Shown: positions 6,923-17,361 of the stretch, piece by piece
Position numbering within the stretch: the first letter of the stretch is position 1
Layout of the letters: the number at the start of each line of letters is the position of its first letter
NCBI GenBank assembly: GCA_024233345.1
Contig: JACKPT010000002.1
Coordinates: 186,001-250,000, forward strand
Source of the DNA: Verrucomicrobiota bacterium
GTDB taxonomy: Bacteria > Verrucomicrobiota > Kiritimatiellia > CAIVKH01
DNA length: 64,000 bases
Reading direction: 5' to 3'
Made by a program: the position numbers and the translations under genes
Notes under the pieces: model-generated
The model's database searches: none
What the model was told of the DNA's origin: nothing
What the model saw: only the letters and a program-made list of their open reading frames with translations

Positions 6923-9667
6923 ATGACCATGATTCAACGAAGCCTATTTGCCGCCTGTACGGCCTGCCTTTTCTCCGCGGGCGTTACCCTCGGTCAAACC
7001 GAACAGAGTTTTGATGATCTGTTCAGCGATTTGGATTCCCTGTTGCCCCAGGATGCTCCGGCGACGGTGACCGCTTCGGAGGCTCCCGCCGAGGAGGTTT
7101 GGTCGGATCTGGATACCATCGCCAATAGTGAGGCAACCGCTGCCGATGCGAACGCGGAATCGGCTTCCGAGCCGGAAGTCGCCAGTGAGCCGCAAATGAC
7201 CGATGCGGCGGAGGTTGAAGAGCCCGCTCCCGCACCGGTGTTGGTGGAAGAGCCGGAGACCGAAGTGGTTGAGCAGGCCAAGCTGCTGGCCGAGCAGGAA
7301 GAGGTTCGGCGCCAGGCGCAGGAACAGGCTGGGTTGCAGCAGTACACCGATGGCTTGGCGGCCATGGATCGTGGCGACTACGCCAAGGCGATCGAGCTGC
7401 TCGAACAGGCGCGCGAAAATCTTGGCGTTCGTCCCGGAAATGATGCGCGCGTGGCCGAAGCGGGTGCCATGCTGGTCGATGCCTATGTGGAAACCGCCAA
7501 GGCTGAGGTGAAGGCCAGCCCGGATCAAGCCTCGGAAGCCATCCAAAAGGCATTGGCCATCGATCCTGCCAATCGCAAAGCCCAATCCATGGAGAAACGG
7601 GTCGCGGCCGCGCAGCGGTGGTCCGAAAAGCAGGCTGCACAAAAACCGCAACCAGCGCAAATGCCCAAATACAAAAGCAAGGCCGATGAAATCGCCAGCC
7701 TGATCAAAGAGGGACGGGCTCTGTTTGAATTGGGTGAATACAATGACGCCGAGGCGATTTTCGACAAGGCCCTCTCGGTCGATGAATACAATGTCGATGC
7801 CATGCGGTTCCTTCGCAAAATCGGGGAAATCCGGTATGACCGTCGCACCACCGAGCGCGAAGCCACTGTGGCGGATATGATTCAGGATGTCCGTAATGCC
7901 TGGAATCCGGCAACCCGGGGAGACATTGTCAGCCCGGAGACCATTACCGGCGAGGGTCCGGTGCCCACGGATACACCCGCGCAGCGCCTCCAGCGCAAGA
8001 TGGAAAGTATCCGGATTCGTGCGATTGAATTCCGTCAGGCCAATATTCAGGATGTGGTTCAGTTGCTGGTCCGGGAAAGTATCGCCGCAGATCCCGAAGG
8101 CAATGGTGTGAATATCATCCTCAACCTGAAACTTCCCGGCGGTAGCGACACCACGGCAACACCGGCTCCAGCCACCGACGACCCGTTTGGTTTTGGTGGT
8201 GGTGGGGGCTTTGACGATTTTGGTTTCCCGACCGACTCCGCGGTATCCACGCCCGCAGCCGCTACCGGTGGTGCAAACATTCCGTTGATCACCCTGAATC
8301 TCCGCAATATCACCCTGCTGGAGGCAATCAAGTACATCACCGAGGTTGCGGACCTCAAATATCGTTTGGAAGACAATGTGGTGATCATCACTCCCGCCAA
8401 TGTGGTCACGGGACGGGTGGTGACCCGTCTGTATCCGGTCCAGCCCTCATTCCTGGATGTTATTGTGGAGCGCGAAGAGACCGACAGCGCTGGCGCACAG
8501 GGTGACTTCATTGAGATGGGCGGCAAAGCCACCATGAAGCGCGGGGATGTCAAAGAGTTCTTCGAGCGAACCGGGGTTCCTTTCCCGGTGGGCACCTCCA
8601 TTACTTATAACCCCAGCATCAGCCAGTTGATTGTTGCGAATACTCCGGAAAATCTGGAAACCTTTGAGCGGATTCTCAGTCGGTTGAATGTTGTACCCAA
8701 CCAGGTGGAAATCGAAGCCCGGTTCGTGGAAGTGAACCAGAATGATCTGGAAGAATTGGGTTTGCAGTGGATCTTCACCGACAACTACGAGATCGCCCAG
8801 AGGCAGGGTAATGGCGGGGTTGCCGGCACGGAAACCATTCAGCTCAATGCCGATCCGGCGGGCGCCACCAAGGGGCTGCGTTTCTTCAATCAGGACGCAA
8901 GCAGTGGGGCGATTGATCCTGTCTCCGCCGCGACTGCCGCCGCTGGCCAGACCCTTCTGGGCAACATTCTGACCTTTGCCGGGGTCTTGACCAACCCGGA
9001 ACTCGAAGTGGTGGTGCAAGCCTTGTCCCAAAGTGGCAACTCCGACCTGTTGTCCGCCCCCCGGGTAACCACCCGGAGTGGTGTGAACGCTCAGATTCAA
9101 GTGGTCACGGAAATCATCTATCCCACCGAATTCGAGTCTGAAGTGGTCACCGTGGAACGTGAAGTGGCCGGCGGCGGAACCTCCCAGGAACGGTTTGTGA
9201 CCGTGACTCCCGGAACCTTTGAAACCCGGGAAGTGGGTGTCATCCTGAATGTCACTCCCACGGTTGGCCCCGATGGATATACCATTGACCTTACCCTGGC
9301 TCCGGAAGTTGCCGAATTGGTCGATTGGCTGCAGTATGGATCCACCATTGAGGGCTTCCAGTACAATATTCCCCAACCGGTTTTTGCTAGTCGGAATGTG
9401 ACCACCAGTATCGTGGTCTGGGACGGCCAAACCGTTGTGCTCGGCGGTTTGATTCGTGAAGAACTGACCACAATGCGCGATAAAATTCCGCTCTTGGGCG
9501 ACATTCCCTGGCTGGGTCGGTTGTTCCGCAGCGAGGGTGAATACAGCAAGAAGATCAATCTGATGATTTTTGTTACCGCGCGCCTGGTTGATCCGGCTGG
9601 TCGTCCGATCAACAAGGCGGAAGCATTGGGGTTGAATGAATCCCAAGGCACCCCGAGCGAGCTGTAA
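6923..9667 (+). CDS. Amuc_1098-family type IV pilus outer-membrane secretin
   Basis: 914 residues. The start at 6923 is preferred over 6878 because AGGAG lies at 6911-6915, 7 bases upstream, and translation from there gives a clean signal peptide ending near GVTLGQ. After an acidic, Ala/Pro-rich linker come TPR-like helices (DYAKAIELLEQA, later ALFELGEYNDAEAIFDKAL), secretin N-type domains that include a Gly/Phe-rich insert (about residues 420-435), and the C-terminal secretin domain with VPNQVEIEARFVEV and the membrane-gate segment DGQTVVLGGLIRE followed by IPLLGDIPWLGRLFR. This makes the multimeric outer-membrane pore through which the pilus or substrate passes. It ends the five-gene operon. 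The N-terminal TPR block distinguishes it from classical PilQ. Confidence 0.9.
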   Translation: MTMIQRSLFAACTACLFSAGVTLGQTEQSFDDLFSDLDSLLPQDAPATVTASEAPAEEVWSDLDTIANSEATAADANAESASEPEVASEPQMTDAAEVEEPAPAPVLVEEPETEVVEQAKLLAEQEEVRRQAQEQAGLQQYTDGLAAMDRGDYAKAIELLEQARENLGVRPGNDARVAEAGAMLVDAYVETAKAEVKASPDQASEAIQKALAIDPANRKAQSMEKRVAAAQRWSEKQAAQKPQPAQMPKYKSKADEIASLIKEGRALFELGEYNDAEAIFDKALSVDEYNVDAMRFLRKIGEIRYDRRTTEREATVADMIQDVRNAWNPATRGDIVSPETITGEGPVPTDTPAQRLQRKMESIRIRAIEFRQANIQDVVQLLVRESIAADPEGNGVNIILNLKLPGGSDTTATPAPATDDPFGFGGGGGFDDFGFPTDSAVSTPAAATGGANIPLITLNLRNITLLEAIKYITEVADLKYRLEDNVVIITPANVVTGRVVTRLYPVQPSFLDVIVEREETDSAGAQGDFIEMGGKATMKRGDVKEFFERTGVPFPVGTSITYNPSISQLIVANTPENLETFERILSRLNVVPNQVEIEARFVEVNQNDLEELGLQWIFTDNYEIAQRQGNGGVAGTETIQLNADPAGATKGLRFFNQDASSGAIDPVSAATAAAGQTLLGNILTFAGVLTNPELEVVVQALSQSGNSDLLSAPRVTTRSGVNAQIQVVTEIIYPTEFESEVVTVEREVAGGGTSQERFVTVTPGTFETREVGVILNVTPTVGPDGYTIDLTLAPEVAELVDWLQYGSTIEGFQYNIPQPVFASRNVTTSIVVWDGQTVVLGGLIREELTTMRDKIPLLGDIPWLGRLFRSEGEYSKKINLMIFVTARLVDPAGRPINKAEALGLNESQGTPSEL

Positions 9668-10007
9668 GCCTGGTTGCACCCTGTGTCCATACAGGGCAGG
9701 AACGCGTGGATGCGTTCCGCCCGGAACAAGGTGCACGGCTCATAGACCGGCGGCATGTCAGGGTGTTCCATGAAGGGTGAGGGGGGCAATCTCCCCGACC
9801 CTTGGTGGCTGAGGATTGAATCGAAGCTGCCGAATGAAATTCCCGTGTAGAATGATAAAATAAGACCGTAGTCGCTTCGATCTGTCTGCCTGTGCTTCCT
9901 CATAAAGACGGGCAGTCTGTCGGCAGATCCGCGGGCCACCCGAAGGTTCGGAAAACCATGCGGTTGGACCTGTAAGCGCGATCCATCCCCGGTTGGGTTC
10001 CCATTTT
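9668..10007. other. 340-bp intergenic region between secretin and STT3-like gene
   Basis: No coding sequence with convincing features is visible. It holds the hairpin at 9694-9722, a short second inverted repeat (CCCTG-CAGGG) just before it, and AT-richer sequence near 9848-9861 (TAGAAT, TAAAAT) that could serve as a -10 element for the next gene, although no well-spaced -35 box is seen. Confidence 0.5.
9694..9722 (+). terminator. Hairpin after the secretin gene, possible terminator
   Basis: GGGC-a-GGAACGC pairs with GCGTTCC-GCCC around a 6-base loop: an 11-bp stem with one bulged base, 27 bases after the secretin stop codon. There is no following T run, so it may act as an RNA-stabilising structure or attenuate rather than terminate. 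Confidence 0.45.
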
Positions 10008-12071
10008 ATGATGAGTTTGTTTCGATATGTCCAATCCCGGATGCCGATACGGGCCATCCTGGGGCTTTTGCTGGGATTGATGGTCTATGCCACCGCGATT
10101 TCGATGCGACGCGATGTCCTTCAGGCCCAGTACCGGACCCATGGCTACGATTTGCCCTTTACGCTGGAAAGTGCCCTGTATTTTCGGCGGGTAAAGATGT
10201 TGTATGACCGGGGGGGGCAGCTCCCGGAGCGGGATCCCATGATTTTTTATCCCGAGGGAATCAGGACCCGGGAAACCTATACCTTCGGGGCTGAGTATGT
10301 TCAGGCAGCCTTGATGCATTTATTCCCGGACCGTCTATCTCCGGAGCAGAAGTTGCGATGGATTGATTGCCTGTGGTTCTCACTTGGCATCCCGCTGTTG
10401 GGCATCTGGGTTGCGGTGCGGTCTCGCTCCCCATGGGGCGGGTTGGTCGCCGCCATTTTCTATGCGGTTGCTCTCTCGTCAGTGATCCGCTCCACCGGCC
10501 AGGAGCTGTCCCGGGAGAATGCAGCCCTCCCTTTGCTGATCGGGTTCTTGATGTCGGTTGCGCTTGCCGAAACAACCGCAAAGGTCTATGCCCGAAACCT
10601 GTGGGCACTGATTTCCGCCGGATGCCTGGCTGGAGCTTTGTGGACGTGGGATCTGATTCAGTTTCCCGTTGCTCTCTGGGCTTTGGCACAACTATGGACC
10701 TTCGTGGTCCGACCGCAAACCCGGACCCCCGGAGGCCGAATGAGCGCCTGCCTGGCCTGCCTGGGGCTGGGCTGGGTCGGTCTGGTGAACCCCTACTACC
10801 AAAGCCATGGCTTTCTGCTGTCGCCCGTATTCGGTTTGTGTGCGGGCGTGTTTCTCTGCTCCCTGATGCCCGGTTCTGCAGGCGGGGGAAAGCCTGTGCT
10901 TTCATCGCAGTGGAGCCGATTGGCTTTGGCGGCGGGACCGGTGGTGGTCTTGGCCGGTTGGGCCTGGGTCTCCTCCTACGGCGAGGCATACAGTCATTTT
11001 TCCAGCCTGCTCGCGGCGAAACTGATGCACGGCAACGTCAAACCGGTGGACCCATCCCAGTTGACTTTTGACCAGCGGGTGATGTGGGTGCCGGCCTTGC
11101 ATTCCGCCGATTTGACATTGACCCGGCTCTACTTCCCCGCTATGTTGACGCTCGTTGTGGTGATGGCTTTGCCCATCTTCCACTACGCACGCCGGACATC
11201 GTTCCCGGAACTGATTCCCCTTGGTTGGTACCTCGCGGTGTCTGTTGTGGCGTATATTCTGTTCGTTCGCTTTCATGTTTTTGTAGCATTGTTTGCATCG
11301 GCATGGCTTGGCATGGCGGTTGGCATTGTCCGGCGATGCGGTCGGTTTTCGGTTCAGTGGATAACCAGCGTATTGATCCTCATGGGGATAACCGCAGAAG
11401 CTCGGCGGACGTTGGACCGGCCCGAGCGATGGGGGAGGGTGAATGTGTATTTGCCGGAAACCCGTCAACTGACCGATTGGCTGGAGGCAAACCTGGCTCC
11501 TTACCCGGTGCTGGCAAACATGGGCATCAGCGGCTCGATTGCCGCTTATGGAAAATGCGCGGTGGCGTTGCATCCGAAATTTGAACAGCCGGAAATTCGG
11601 GAGCGTTACCGGGCCTATGGTGAAGCATTGTTCGGCACATCCGAAGAGGCGTTCAGGGACTATGTGGAGAGTCTGGGCATTCGCTACTATGTGTATGCCA
11701 AAGGTGAATTTGCCCCGGTGGGGGAAACGTATCAGATGAGATATTTTGTCAATCGATTGGATGCGGGGGAGGAGTCCCCGGCCTGGGCCTTTGAGCGGGC
11801 TCCGGAAACCCTCCAGTATTTCTATCCTCTCTGGTCCAACCGGAAATACGCAGTATTTGCCATGCGGACCAGGGCGGATGAGCAACAGGCCGGTACACTG
11901 CTTGAGGAAGCCCGGTTGGCGTTGTCCAAAGGGTTTCTTGGTGAGGCGAAGGCTGCAGCCATCCAGGCCTGGCAGCTCGATCCCCGCCTGACCAATGCGG
12001 TTGAGCTTTTGGGCACCGTTCAGTCATTGGAAGCGTCAGGATTTGAAGATCAACAGGCCCATGAACCCTAA
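10008..12071 (+). CDS. STT3/PglB-like GT-C superfamily membrane protein
   Basis: About 687 residues from the ATG at 10008 (a second ATG follows immediately; TTG at 9993 is also in frame). The protein has a dozen or so hydrophobic segments up to about residue 470 and a soluble C-terminal domain. In the first extracytoplasmic loop, FTLESALYFRRVKML followed by DPMIFYPEG resembles the loop of STT3/PglB oligosaccharyltransferases that carries the catalytic Asp, and QELSRENAALPLLIG recalls a later conserved segment. The canonical WWDYG motif is not seen in the soluble domain, so activity is uncertain. It may transfer a lipid-linked glycan to protein or lipid. It overlaps coaE by 11 bases. Confidence 0.6.
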   Translation: MMSLFRYVQSRMPIRAILGLLLGLMVYATAISMRRDVLQAQYRTHGYDLPFTLESALYFRRVKMLYDRGGQLPERDPMIFYPEGIRTRETYTFGAEYVQAALMHLFPDRLSPEQKLRWIDCLWFSLGIPLLGIWVAVRSRSPWGGLVAAIFYAVALSSVIRSTGQELSRENAALPLLIGFLMSVALAETTAKVYARNLWALISAGCLAGALWTWDLIQFPVALWALAQLWTFVVRPQTRTPGGRMSACLACLGLGWVGLVNPYYQSHGFLLSPVFGLCAGVFLCSLMPGSAGGGKPVLSSQWSRLALAAGPVVVLAGWAWVSSYGEAYSHFSSLLAAKLMHGNVKPVDPSQLTFDQRVMWVPALHSADLTLTRLYFPAMLTLVVVMALPIFHYARRTSFPELIPLGWYLAVSVVAYILFVRFHVFVALFASAWLGMAVGIVRRCGRFSVQWITSVLILMGITAEARRTLDRPERWGRVNVYLPETRQLTDWLEANLAPYPVLANMGISGSIAAYGKCAVALHPKFEQPEIRERYRAYGEALFGTSEEAFRDYVESLGIRYYVYAKGEFAPVGETYQMRYFVNRLDAGEESPAWAFERAPETLQYFYPLWSNRKYAVFAMRTRADEQQAGTLLEEARLALSKGFLGEAKAAAIQAWQLDPRLTNAVELLGTVQSLEASGFEDQQAHEP

Positions 12072-12690
12072 CGGTCGCGCGAGGCCGTCCCGGTTTCCAC
12101 GCATTGGTGTGACCGGCGGCATTGGTTGCGGAAAGTCCACCGCGGGGAGTGCCCTGATAGAGTGCGGGGTTGCGGTTCTCGATACCGATGGTGTGGCCCG
12201 TCAGTTGCTGGCCCCCGGGACTGAGGTTTATGATGCTTTGGTGATGATGTTTGGCAGCTCGGTTTTATTGCCGGATACGGAGATTCACCGCGCTTGGCTG
12301 GCAGAACAGATGTTTGGTGATCCGGTGGTAAAATCCCGGGTCGAAGCGCTGATGCATCCGGTTATCCGGAGCCGGGTCGCGGCATGGCTCGAACAGCAGA
12401 CCGGACCGGCGGCGGTCATTGTTCCGTTGTTGTTCGAGGCTGGATACGAAGACCTGTTCACGGTGACGGTGTGCATTGCGGTTTCGGACGACGAGGCCCT
12501 GAACCGGTGCGTGGCCAGAGGGATGGACCGGATGGACGCTGCTCGCCGCCAGGCCAGCCAATGGCGCTTGGCGCAGAAAATGGAAAAAGCCGATATCGTG
12601 CTGTGGAATGATGGCTCCCCGGAAGTCTTCCGGGAAACGGTCCGGCAGTGGTATGAAGCATGGTTGAAGAAGGAGACTGATAATGAATGA
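12061..12690 (+). CDS. coaE: Dephospho-CoA kinase
   Basis: 209 residues, the normal size. Catalyses the last step of coenzyme A synthesis, ATP-dependent phosphorylation of the 3'-hydroxyl of dephospho-CoA. The P-loop [12 protein letters not shown] is at residues 16-27, followed by the family [10 protein letters not shown] segment, HPVIR near 100, and [15 protein letters not shown] in the CoA-binding domain. The start at 12061 is chosen because upstream in-frame codons lie within the previous gene. It overlaps rho by 8 bases, as coaE and rho often neighbour each other in PVC and other bacteria. Confidence 0.93.
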   Translation: MNPNGRARPSRFPRIGVTGGIGCGKSTAGSALIECGVAVLDTDGVARQLLAPGTEVYDALVMMFGSSVLLPDTEIHRAWLAEQMFGDPVVKSRVEALMHPVIRSRVAAWLEQQTGPAAVIVPLLFEAGYEDLFTVTVCIAVSDDEALNRCVARGMDRMDAARRQASQWRLAQKMEKADIVLWNDGSPEVFRETVRQWYEAWLKKETDNE

Positions 12691-14158
12691 CACACCCAAT
12701 AAACCGAACCGCAATCGCGGTCGCCGCAGCCGATTCAGAAAACCTCACCGGGACAAGGGTGTGGATGGAAATATTGATCCGGGGTTTCGGGATGATCCGG
12801 AGGAGAGCGGTGTGGAGAAGAACGGCAACGGACCCGGCGAACAAGGATCTGGTGATGGCAGCCATGATGCGACCCAACAAGAGCAGACGCCGCCCATTCC
12901 CGGCCGGGAACTAAAGCTGTACGAACTTCAGAAACTCACCGTTCCCCAGTTAATCACCCTCGCTTCCGAATTCGGATTGGAGGATATCGGAGCCCTGCGC
13001 AAACACGAACTGATCTTCGATATTCTCAAAGCGAATGCCCGGGGCCGCGGCACGATGTTTGGCAAGGGGATTCTGGAAATCCTCCCCGATGGCTTCGGAT
13101 TCCTGCGGTCACCCCTGTATAACTATCTTCCCTGTCCTGAGGATATCTATGTGTCACCGTCCCAAATCCGCCGGTTTGCCCTGCGGACCGGAGACTTGGT
13201 CGAGGGTGAAATTCGCTCCCCCAAGGAAAAAGAGCGGTTTTTTGCCCTCCTCAAAGTGGACCAGATCAATCACGACAAGCCGGATGCGTACAAGAACAAG
13301 ATTCCGTTTCAGGATCTGACCCCCTTGTTCCCGGATGAGCGATTTGTTCTTGAGATCGAACCTTCGGAAATATCCATGCGGGTGATGGACATTCTGACCC
13401 CGGTTGGAAAGGGGCAGCGGGGGTTGATCGTGGCCCCGCCCCGGACCGGGAAAACCGTGCTGATGCAGAAAATTGCCAACAGTATCAGTGCCAATACCCC
13501 GGATGCGCATTTGATCGTGCTGCTCATCGACGAGCGACCTGAAGAGGTGACCGATATGCAGCGCAATACCAAGGCGGAGGTGTTGAGTTCAACCTTTGAC
13601 GAGCCCCCCGAGCGGCACGTCCAGGTGGCGGAAATCGTGATCGAAATGGCCAAGCGGATGGTGGAATGCGGCAAGGATGTGGTGATTCTGCTCGACAGCA
13701 TTACCCGGCTGGCCCGGGCCTACAACACCCTGCAGCCCCACAGCGGCAAGATTCTTTCCGGTGGTGTGGATGCCAATGCCCTGCACAAACCAAAACGGTT
13801 TTTCGGCGCGGCTCGCAATATCGAGGGTGGCGGCAGCCTGACCATCATGGCGACCGCCCTGGTGGACACGGGCAGCCGGATGGACGAGGTGATTTTCGAG
13901 GAGTTCAAAGGTACCGGAAACATGGAGTTGGGACTGGACCGGAACCTGGTGGACAAGCGGATCTTCCCGGCGATCAATATCGAGCGCTCGGGCACTCGCA
14001 AGGAGGAGCTCCTGTTGCACCCGGATGAATTGAGCAAGATCTGGATCCTGCGCAAAGCCTTGAATGGGGTGCCGGCTGTGGAAGGCATGGAATTGCTGAT
14101 CAACAAGCTGAAAAAAACCAAGAGCAATATCGAGTTCCTGATGAGTTTACAGGGCTGA
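12683..14158 (+). CDS. rho: Transcription termination factor Rho
   Basis: 491 residues. RNA-dependent hexameric ATPase that releases transcripts. Order: a basic and acidic disordered N-terminal extension (about residues 1-75), a Rho N helical segment ([18 protein letters not shown]), the OB-fold primary RNA-binding domain ([11 protein letters not shown]), and the RecA-type motor with Walker [16 protein letters not shown] near 252-265, Walker [18 protein letters not shown], and the Q-loop/R-loop region through the C-terminus. AAGGAG lies 7 bases before the ATG. The N-terminal extension is longer than in E. coli Rho (419 residues), as in many non-proteobacterial Rho proteins with auxiliary RNA-binding regions. 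Confidence 0.95.
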   Translation: MNDTPNKPNRNRGRRSRFRKPHRDKGVDGNIDPGFRDDPEESGVEKNGNGPGEQGSGDGSHDATQQEQTPPIPGRELKLYELQKLTVPQLITLASEFGLEDIGALRKHELIFDILKANARGRGTMFGKGILEILPDGFGFLRSPLYNYLPCPEDIYVSPSQIRRFALRTGDLVEGEIRSPKEKERFFALLKVDQINHDKPDAYKNKIPFQDLTPLFPDERFVLEIEPSEISMRVMDILTPVGKGQRGLIVAPPRTGKTVLMQKIANSISANTPDAHLIVLLIDERPEEVTDMQRNTKAEVLSSTFDEPPERHVQVAEIVIEMAKRMVECGKDVVILLDSITRLARAYNTLQPHSGKILSGGVDANALHKPKRFFGAARNIEGGGSLTIMATALVDTGSRMDEVIFEEFKGTGNMELGLDRNLVDKRIFPAINIERSGTRKEELLLHPDELSKIWILRKALNGVPAVEGMELLINKLKKTKSNIEFLMSLQG

Positions 14159-14177
14159 TTACGCGGTCCGGGTCGTT

Positions 14178-15944
14178 GTGGAACCGAGCACCATACCTGG
14201 GAAGGGACGCAGTCTGCGCCAAGCGGCACAAATTACCGCTGCGGTGTTGATCTCGCTCTCGGTGCATGGTGTCGCTTTGCATGAATTGCCGAGATTGCCC
14301 GGTTGGTTACTACGGGCCGGACAAACCGCGAAAGCCTATCCGGCCATTCGTCTGGATGAGGTGCGCATACAACCGTCCGCCCCCCCCGAAACGCCTCCCC
14401 CACGCCTCCGCCCCGAGGATCCGGACCAACTGGAAGCCCTGCTGGCGGCATGGATGCCCGTGGACGAGGCCGCCTCGCTGTCTCCAATGCCCGTGCCGGA
14501 ACCCGCTCCGAGCCCGGGGTTGGATGCATTGGCTTCCGCACAAGATCCCCTGGCGTCGCGCCGGGATCCGGAGGCCTGGCGTCCCCGGCAGGAAATTCTC
14601 TCGATTCAGAATCGCCTGTTTGCCGATGAGGTGATTGCACTACCCCGCCGGCTGATCCCGGACGTGTCCCGCGTTGATGTCGCCGGCGATATTGTTTTGC
14701 CGGTTGAGACTCTGGATGCAGAATCGCACGAAACCGGCGATGGGGTGCCGGGACCCGGTGGCACCGGATGGAGCGGTCAGCTCTCCGGTATAGGACCCCT
14801 GGCCCCCCCGGAACAAACGTTACCCACTGAGGATCCGGCGCTTGCATTACCCGCGATTCAGCCCCCCACCGAGATGTTTGACGAAGCCCCGGAGTCCATT
14901 GCCGAGGCGGAACCGGTGGAGGATCTGCTGTCCCTCGCCGTATCGGCATACCGGGATGCCTCTGATCACGCCCTGTATTTTGAGCTACAGATCCAACGCA
15001 AGGGCGACTCGGTTCTGCCGGTATTGCCCCGGGATGTGCTGCTGATCCAGGACTGTTCGGAGAGCATGACCCCATGGAAATTGGCCGAATGCCGCCGTGG
15101 CCTCCGGAGCTGGCTGGAAACCCTTACCCCCGAAGACCGACTTGAAATTGTCGGATTTCGGGATGTGGTGGAGCCTGCCTTTGGCGGTTGGCGGCCCGTC
15201 GATGAGTCCACCCGGCGGGAGGCGATCGCCTTTATTGATGGGATGAGAGCTGAGGGCGATACCGATGTCTTCGGCAGCCTGCAGGCTGCGCTTGCCATCC
15301 CGCGCTCGGTCCGTCGCCCCACGCTGGCGGTTTTGATTACCGATGGGCGCCCGACGGCTGGGGTCACCGGCAGTTCGGAAATCATTGATCGGATTACCAG
15401 CCAGAATCAGGGCGAGTTGTCCATGTTTGCTGTGGGAGCGGGCAAACGGGTCAATTCATTCTTCCTCGACTTGTTGAGCTATCGAAACCGGGGGGGATCG
15501 GTTGTCCTGGCCCAGGATGAGGATATTGACCTGGCCATCGAGGATCTGGCCCGCCAGATTCGTCGCCCGGTGCTGACCGGATTGAGCTATCAGTTTGCCG
15601 GTTTATCCAACGACGAGATTTATCCGCGAACCCTGACCCATCTCTATCTGGACCGCCCCCTGGTGCTCCATGGCCGGGCTGCGGATGGGGTGAACACCAT
15701 GGTCTTTCGAATTGTTGGCCGCTCCGGAGAGCAATTGTACGACATGGTCTATCAAGTGGATCTGGCCGATGCCGCACCGGGCACTTCGGATGTGCGCACC
15801 CGATGGGCCCGCCAGAAGGCGTATGATTTGATTGGCACCTATATCCAGGAGCCTTCGGATGGTTTGCTGGAGGAGATACGCAGTCTCGCCCGGGCATATG
15901 GTATGATCCTGCCCTATGGCTTCAGCGACTCGGTGCCCCGGTAA
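14178..15944 (+). CDS. Membrane-anchored von Willebrand factor A domain protein
   Basis: 588 residues from GTG at 14178, 19 bases after rho. One N-terminal hydrophobic segment (ITAAVLISLSVHGVALH, about 17-34), with a Ser-x-x-x-His in the helix reminiscent of TonB anchors, then a Pro/Glu-rich region to about residue 240, and a vWA domain. The MIDAS is intact: DCSES at 292-296, a Thr in GDTDVF, and the ITDGRPTAG aspartate. Such domains bind protein ligands through a divalent cation. C-terminal of it is a beta-rich domain. The Pro-rich periplasmic linker suggests it spans the periplasm. No enzymatic partner gene is adjacent; function unknown. Confidence 0.75.
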   Translation: MEPSTIPGKGRSLRQAAQITAAVLISLSVHGVALHELPRLPGWLLRAGQTAKAYPAIRLDEVRIQPSAPPETPPPRLRPEDPDQLEALLAAWMPVDEAASLSPMPVPEPAPSPGLDALASAQDPLASRRDPEAWRPRQEILSIQNRLFADEVIALPRRLIPDVSRVDVAGDIVLPVETLDAESHETGDGVPGPGGTGWSGQLSGIGPLAPPEQTLPTEDPALALPAIQPPTEMFDEAPESIAEAEPVEDLLSLAVSAYRDASDHALYFELQIQRKGDSVLPVLPRDVLLIQDCSESMTPWKLAECRRGLRSWLETLTPEDRLEIVGFRDVVEPAFGGWRPVDESTRREAIAFIDGMRAEGDTDVFGSLQAALAIPRSVRRPTLAVLITDGRPTAGVTGSSEIIDRITSQNQGELSMFAVGAGKRVNSFFLDLLSYRNRGGSVVLAQDEDIDLAIEDLARQIRRPVLTGLSYQFAGLSNDEIYPRTLTHLYLDRPLVLHGRAADGVNTMVFRIVGRSGEQLYDMVYQVDLADAAPGTSDVRTRWARQKAYDLIGTYIQEPSDGLLEEIRSLARAYGMILPYGFSDSVPR

Positions 15945-15975
15945 AAGAGTTGCTTTCCATGCGTTGGCAAGTACC

Positions 15976-16004
15976 TTGACGGGGTTTCACTGCATCCCTA
16001 GGAT
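15976..16004 (+). promoter_or_regulatory. Sigma-70-like promoter for tig-clpP-clpX
   Basis: TTGACG at 15976-15981 and TAGGAT at 15999-16004 are separated by 17 bases. Predicted start of transcription is near 16011, giving a short leader with AAGGAG before the tig ATG. Confidence 0.65.
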
Positions 16005-16033
16005 GCCCCCTTCATTTTAAGGAGTAAAAAACG

Positions 16034-17347
16034 ATGAATGTACAGGTTGAATCCTCCGGTCCTTGCCGACGGCACCTCCGGATTGAAATCCCCGCGGACC
16101 GTGTGAAGGCTGAATTAAATCAAGTGATGGATGCGTATCTCCAGCACGCCAAGATTCCCGGATTTCGTCCGGGCAAGGCCCCGAGAAAAATGGTGGAAAA
16201 ACGCTACGAAAAGCAGATCCACAAAGAGATCAAGGAGCGCCTGGTGCCCGAAGCCTATCAGGGTGCGGTGAAGGAGAACCAGTTGCGAACGGTTGCCGTG
16301 ATCGATGTTGACGATCCTGCGCTCACCACCGAGGCCCCTTTTGTCTTCAATGTGGTGGTTGATGTTCAGCCTGAATTTGATATGCCTTCCTACCAATCCC
16401 TGACCATCAAGGCCCAGCCGGTGGAGGTCGGGGATGCCCAGGTCGAGGAGGTTCTCACCAGTATTCGCAGCCGCAATGCGAAGTTTGAGGACGCACCGGA
16501 GGGCGCGGTGGTCGCTTCCGGCGATCTGGTGAGCATAGATACCGATGCCACCGCGGGCGGACAACCACTGGCGGACACCGTGCCGGAACTGAAAGATCTG
16601 GTCGCGGGCAAGGACTTCTGGCTTTTCGCTGATGATGAGCAATTCCTGCTCAAGGAGCTGTCCCAGGGATTGGTGGGGTTAACCCAGGGTGCGCAGACCG
16701 AAATGGAAGTGCCCTTCCCGGAAACCTTTCCCAACGAGAAGGTCAAGGGCATTACCGGAACCTTCAAGGTCACGGTCAAGGGGATTCGCAAGAAGGTTCT
16801 GCCGGAAATCGATGATGCATTCATCAAGGAATTACAGGCGGAATCTCTGGATGATTTGAACCGCCGGATTCGCGAAGATCTGACCCGCATGAAAGAGGAC
16901 CAGGAGAAGCAGCGGCAGAAGAATGACGCGGTGCGTCAATTGCTGGATGCGGTCAAGATGGACCTGCCCGAGTCTGTGGTACAGGAGGAAACCAGCCGCA
17001 ATGTCTATGATATTGTTTCCGAGAACAGCCGGCGCGGGGTTCCCAACGATGAGATTGAATCGAGTCGTGAGCAGATTTATCAGGCGGCCTCCAAATCGGC
17101 GGAAGAGGCGGTCAAACTGAAATATATTCTACTGGCGATCGCCGAGGCGGAGTCGCTGGCGGTGAACGATGAGCAAATCCAGCAGCGGATTGCCCAGATG
17201 GCAGCGGCCAGCCGCCGGGATCCCAAGAAATTGCGGGAAGATCTGCTGAAGGATAATGGTCAGGGTTATCTCAGGTTGAAGGAGCGGTTGCTGATGGATC
17301 TGGCCTTGGAAACCGTGATGCAGACCGCCACCATTCAGGCGGCATAA
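16034..17347 (+). CDS. tig: Trigger factor, ribosome-associated chaperone
   Basis: 437 residues, typical of the family. The N-terminal ribosome-binding domain carries the signature [18 protein letters not shown] near residues 42-60 (usually GFRxGK). The central FKBP-type peptidyl-prolyl isomerase domain follows (about 150-245), then the helical C-terminal chaperone arms. It binds at the L23 exit site and shields nascent chains. AAGGAG is placed 9 bases before the ATG. The order tig-clpP-clpX is a widely conserved operon linking folding with degradation; clpP starts 14 bases downstream. Confidence 0.95.
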   Translation: MNVQVESSGPCRRHLRIEIPADRVKAELNQVMDAYLQHAKIPGFRPGKAPRKMVEKRYEKQIHKEIKERLVPEAYQGAVKENQLRTVAVIDVDDPALTTEAPFVFNVVVDVQPEFDMPSYQSLTIKAQPVEVGDAQVEEVLTSIRSRNAKFEDAPEGAVVASGDLVSIDTDATAGGQPLADTVPELKDLVAGKDFWLFADDEQFLLKELSQGLVGLTQGAQTEMEVPFPETFPNEKVKGITGTFKVTVKGIRKKVLPEIDDAFIKELQAESLDDLNRRIREDLTRMKEDQEKQRQKNDAVRQLLDAVKMDLPESVVQEETSRNVYDIVSENSRRGVPNDEIESSREQIYQAASKSAEEAVKLKYILLAIAEAESLAVNDEQIQQRIAQMAAASRRDPKKLREDLLKDNGQGYLRLKERLLMDLALETVMQTATIQAA

Positions 17348-17361
17348 CAAGGAGAACGTCT

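Noticed and set aside
11084..11584. Rightward frame inside the STT3-like gene
   Set aside because: Overlaps the main frame wholly, with no start signal and no domain.
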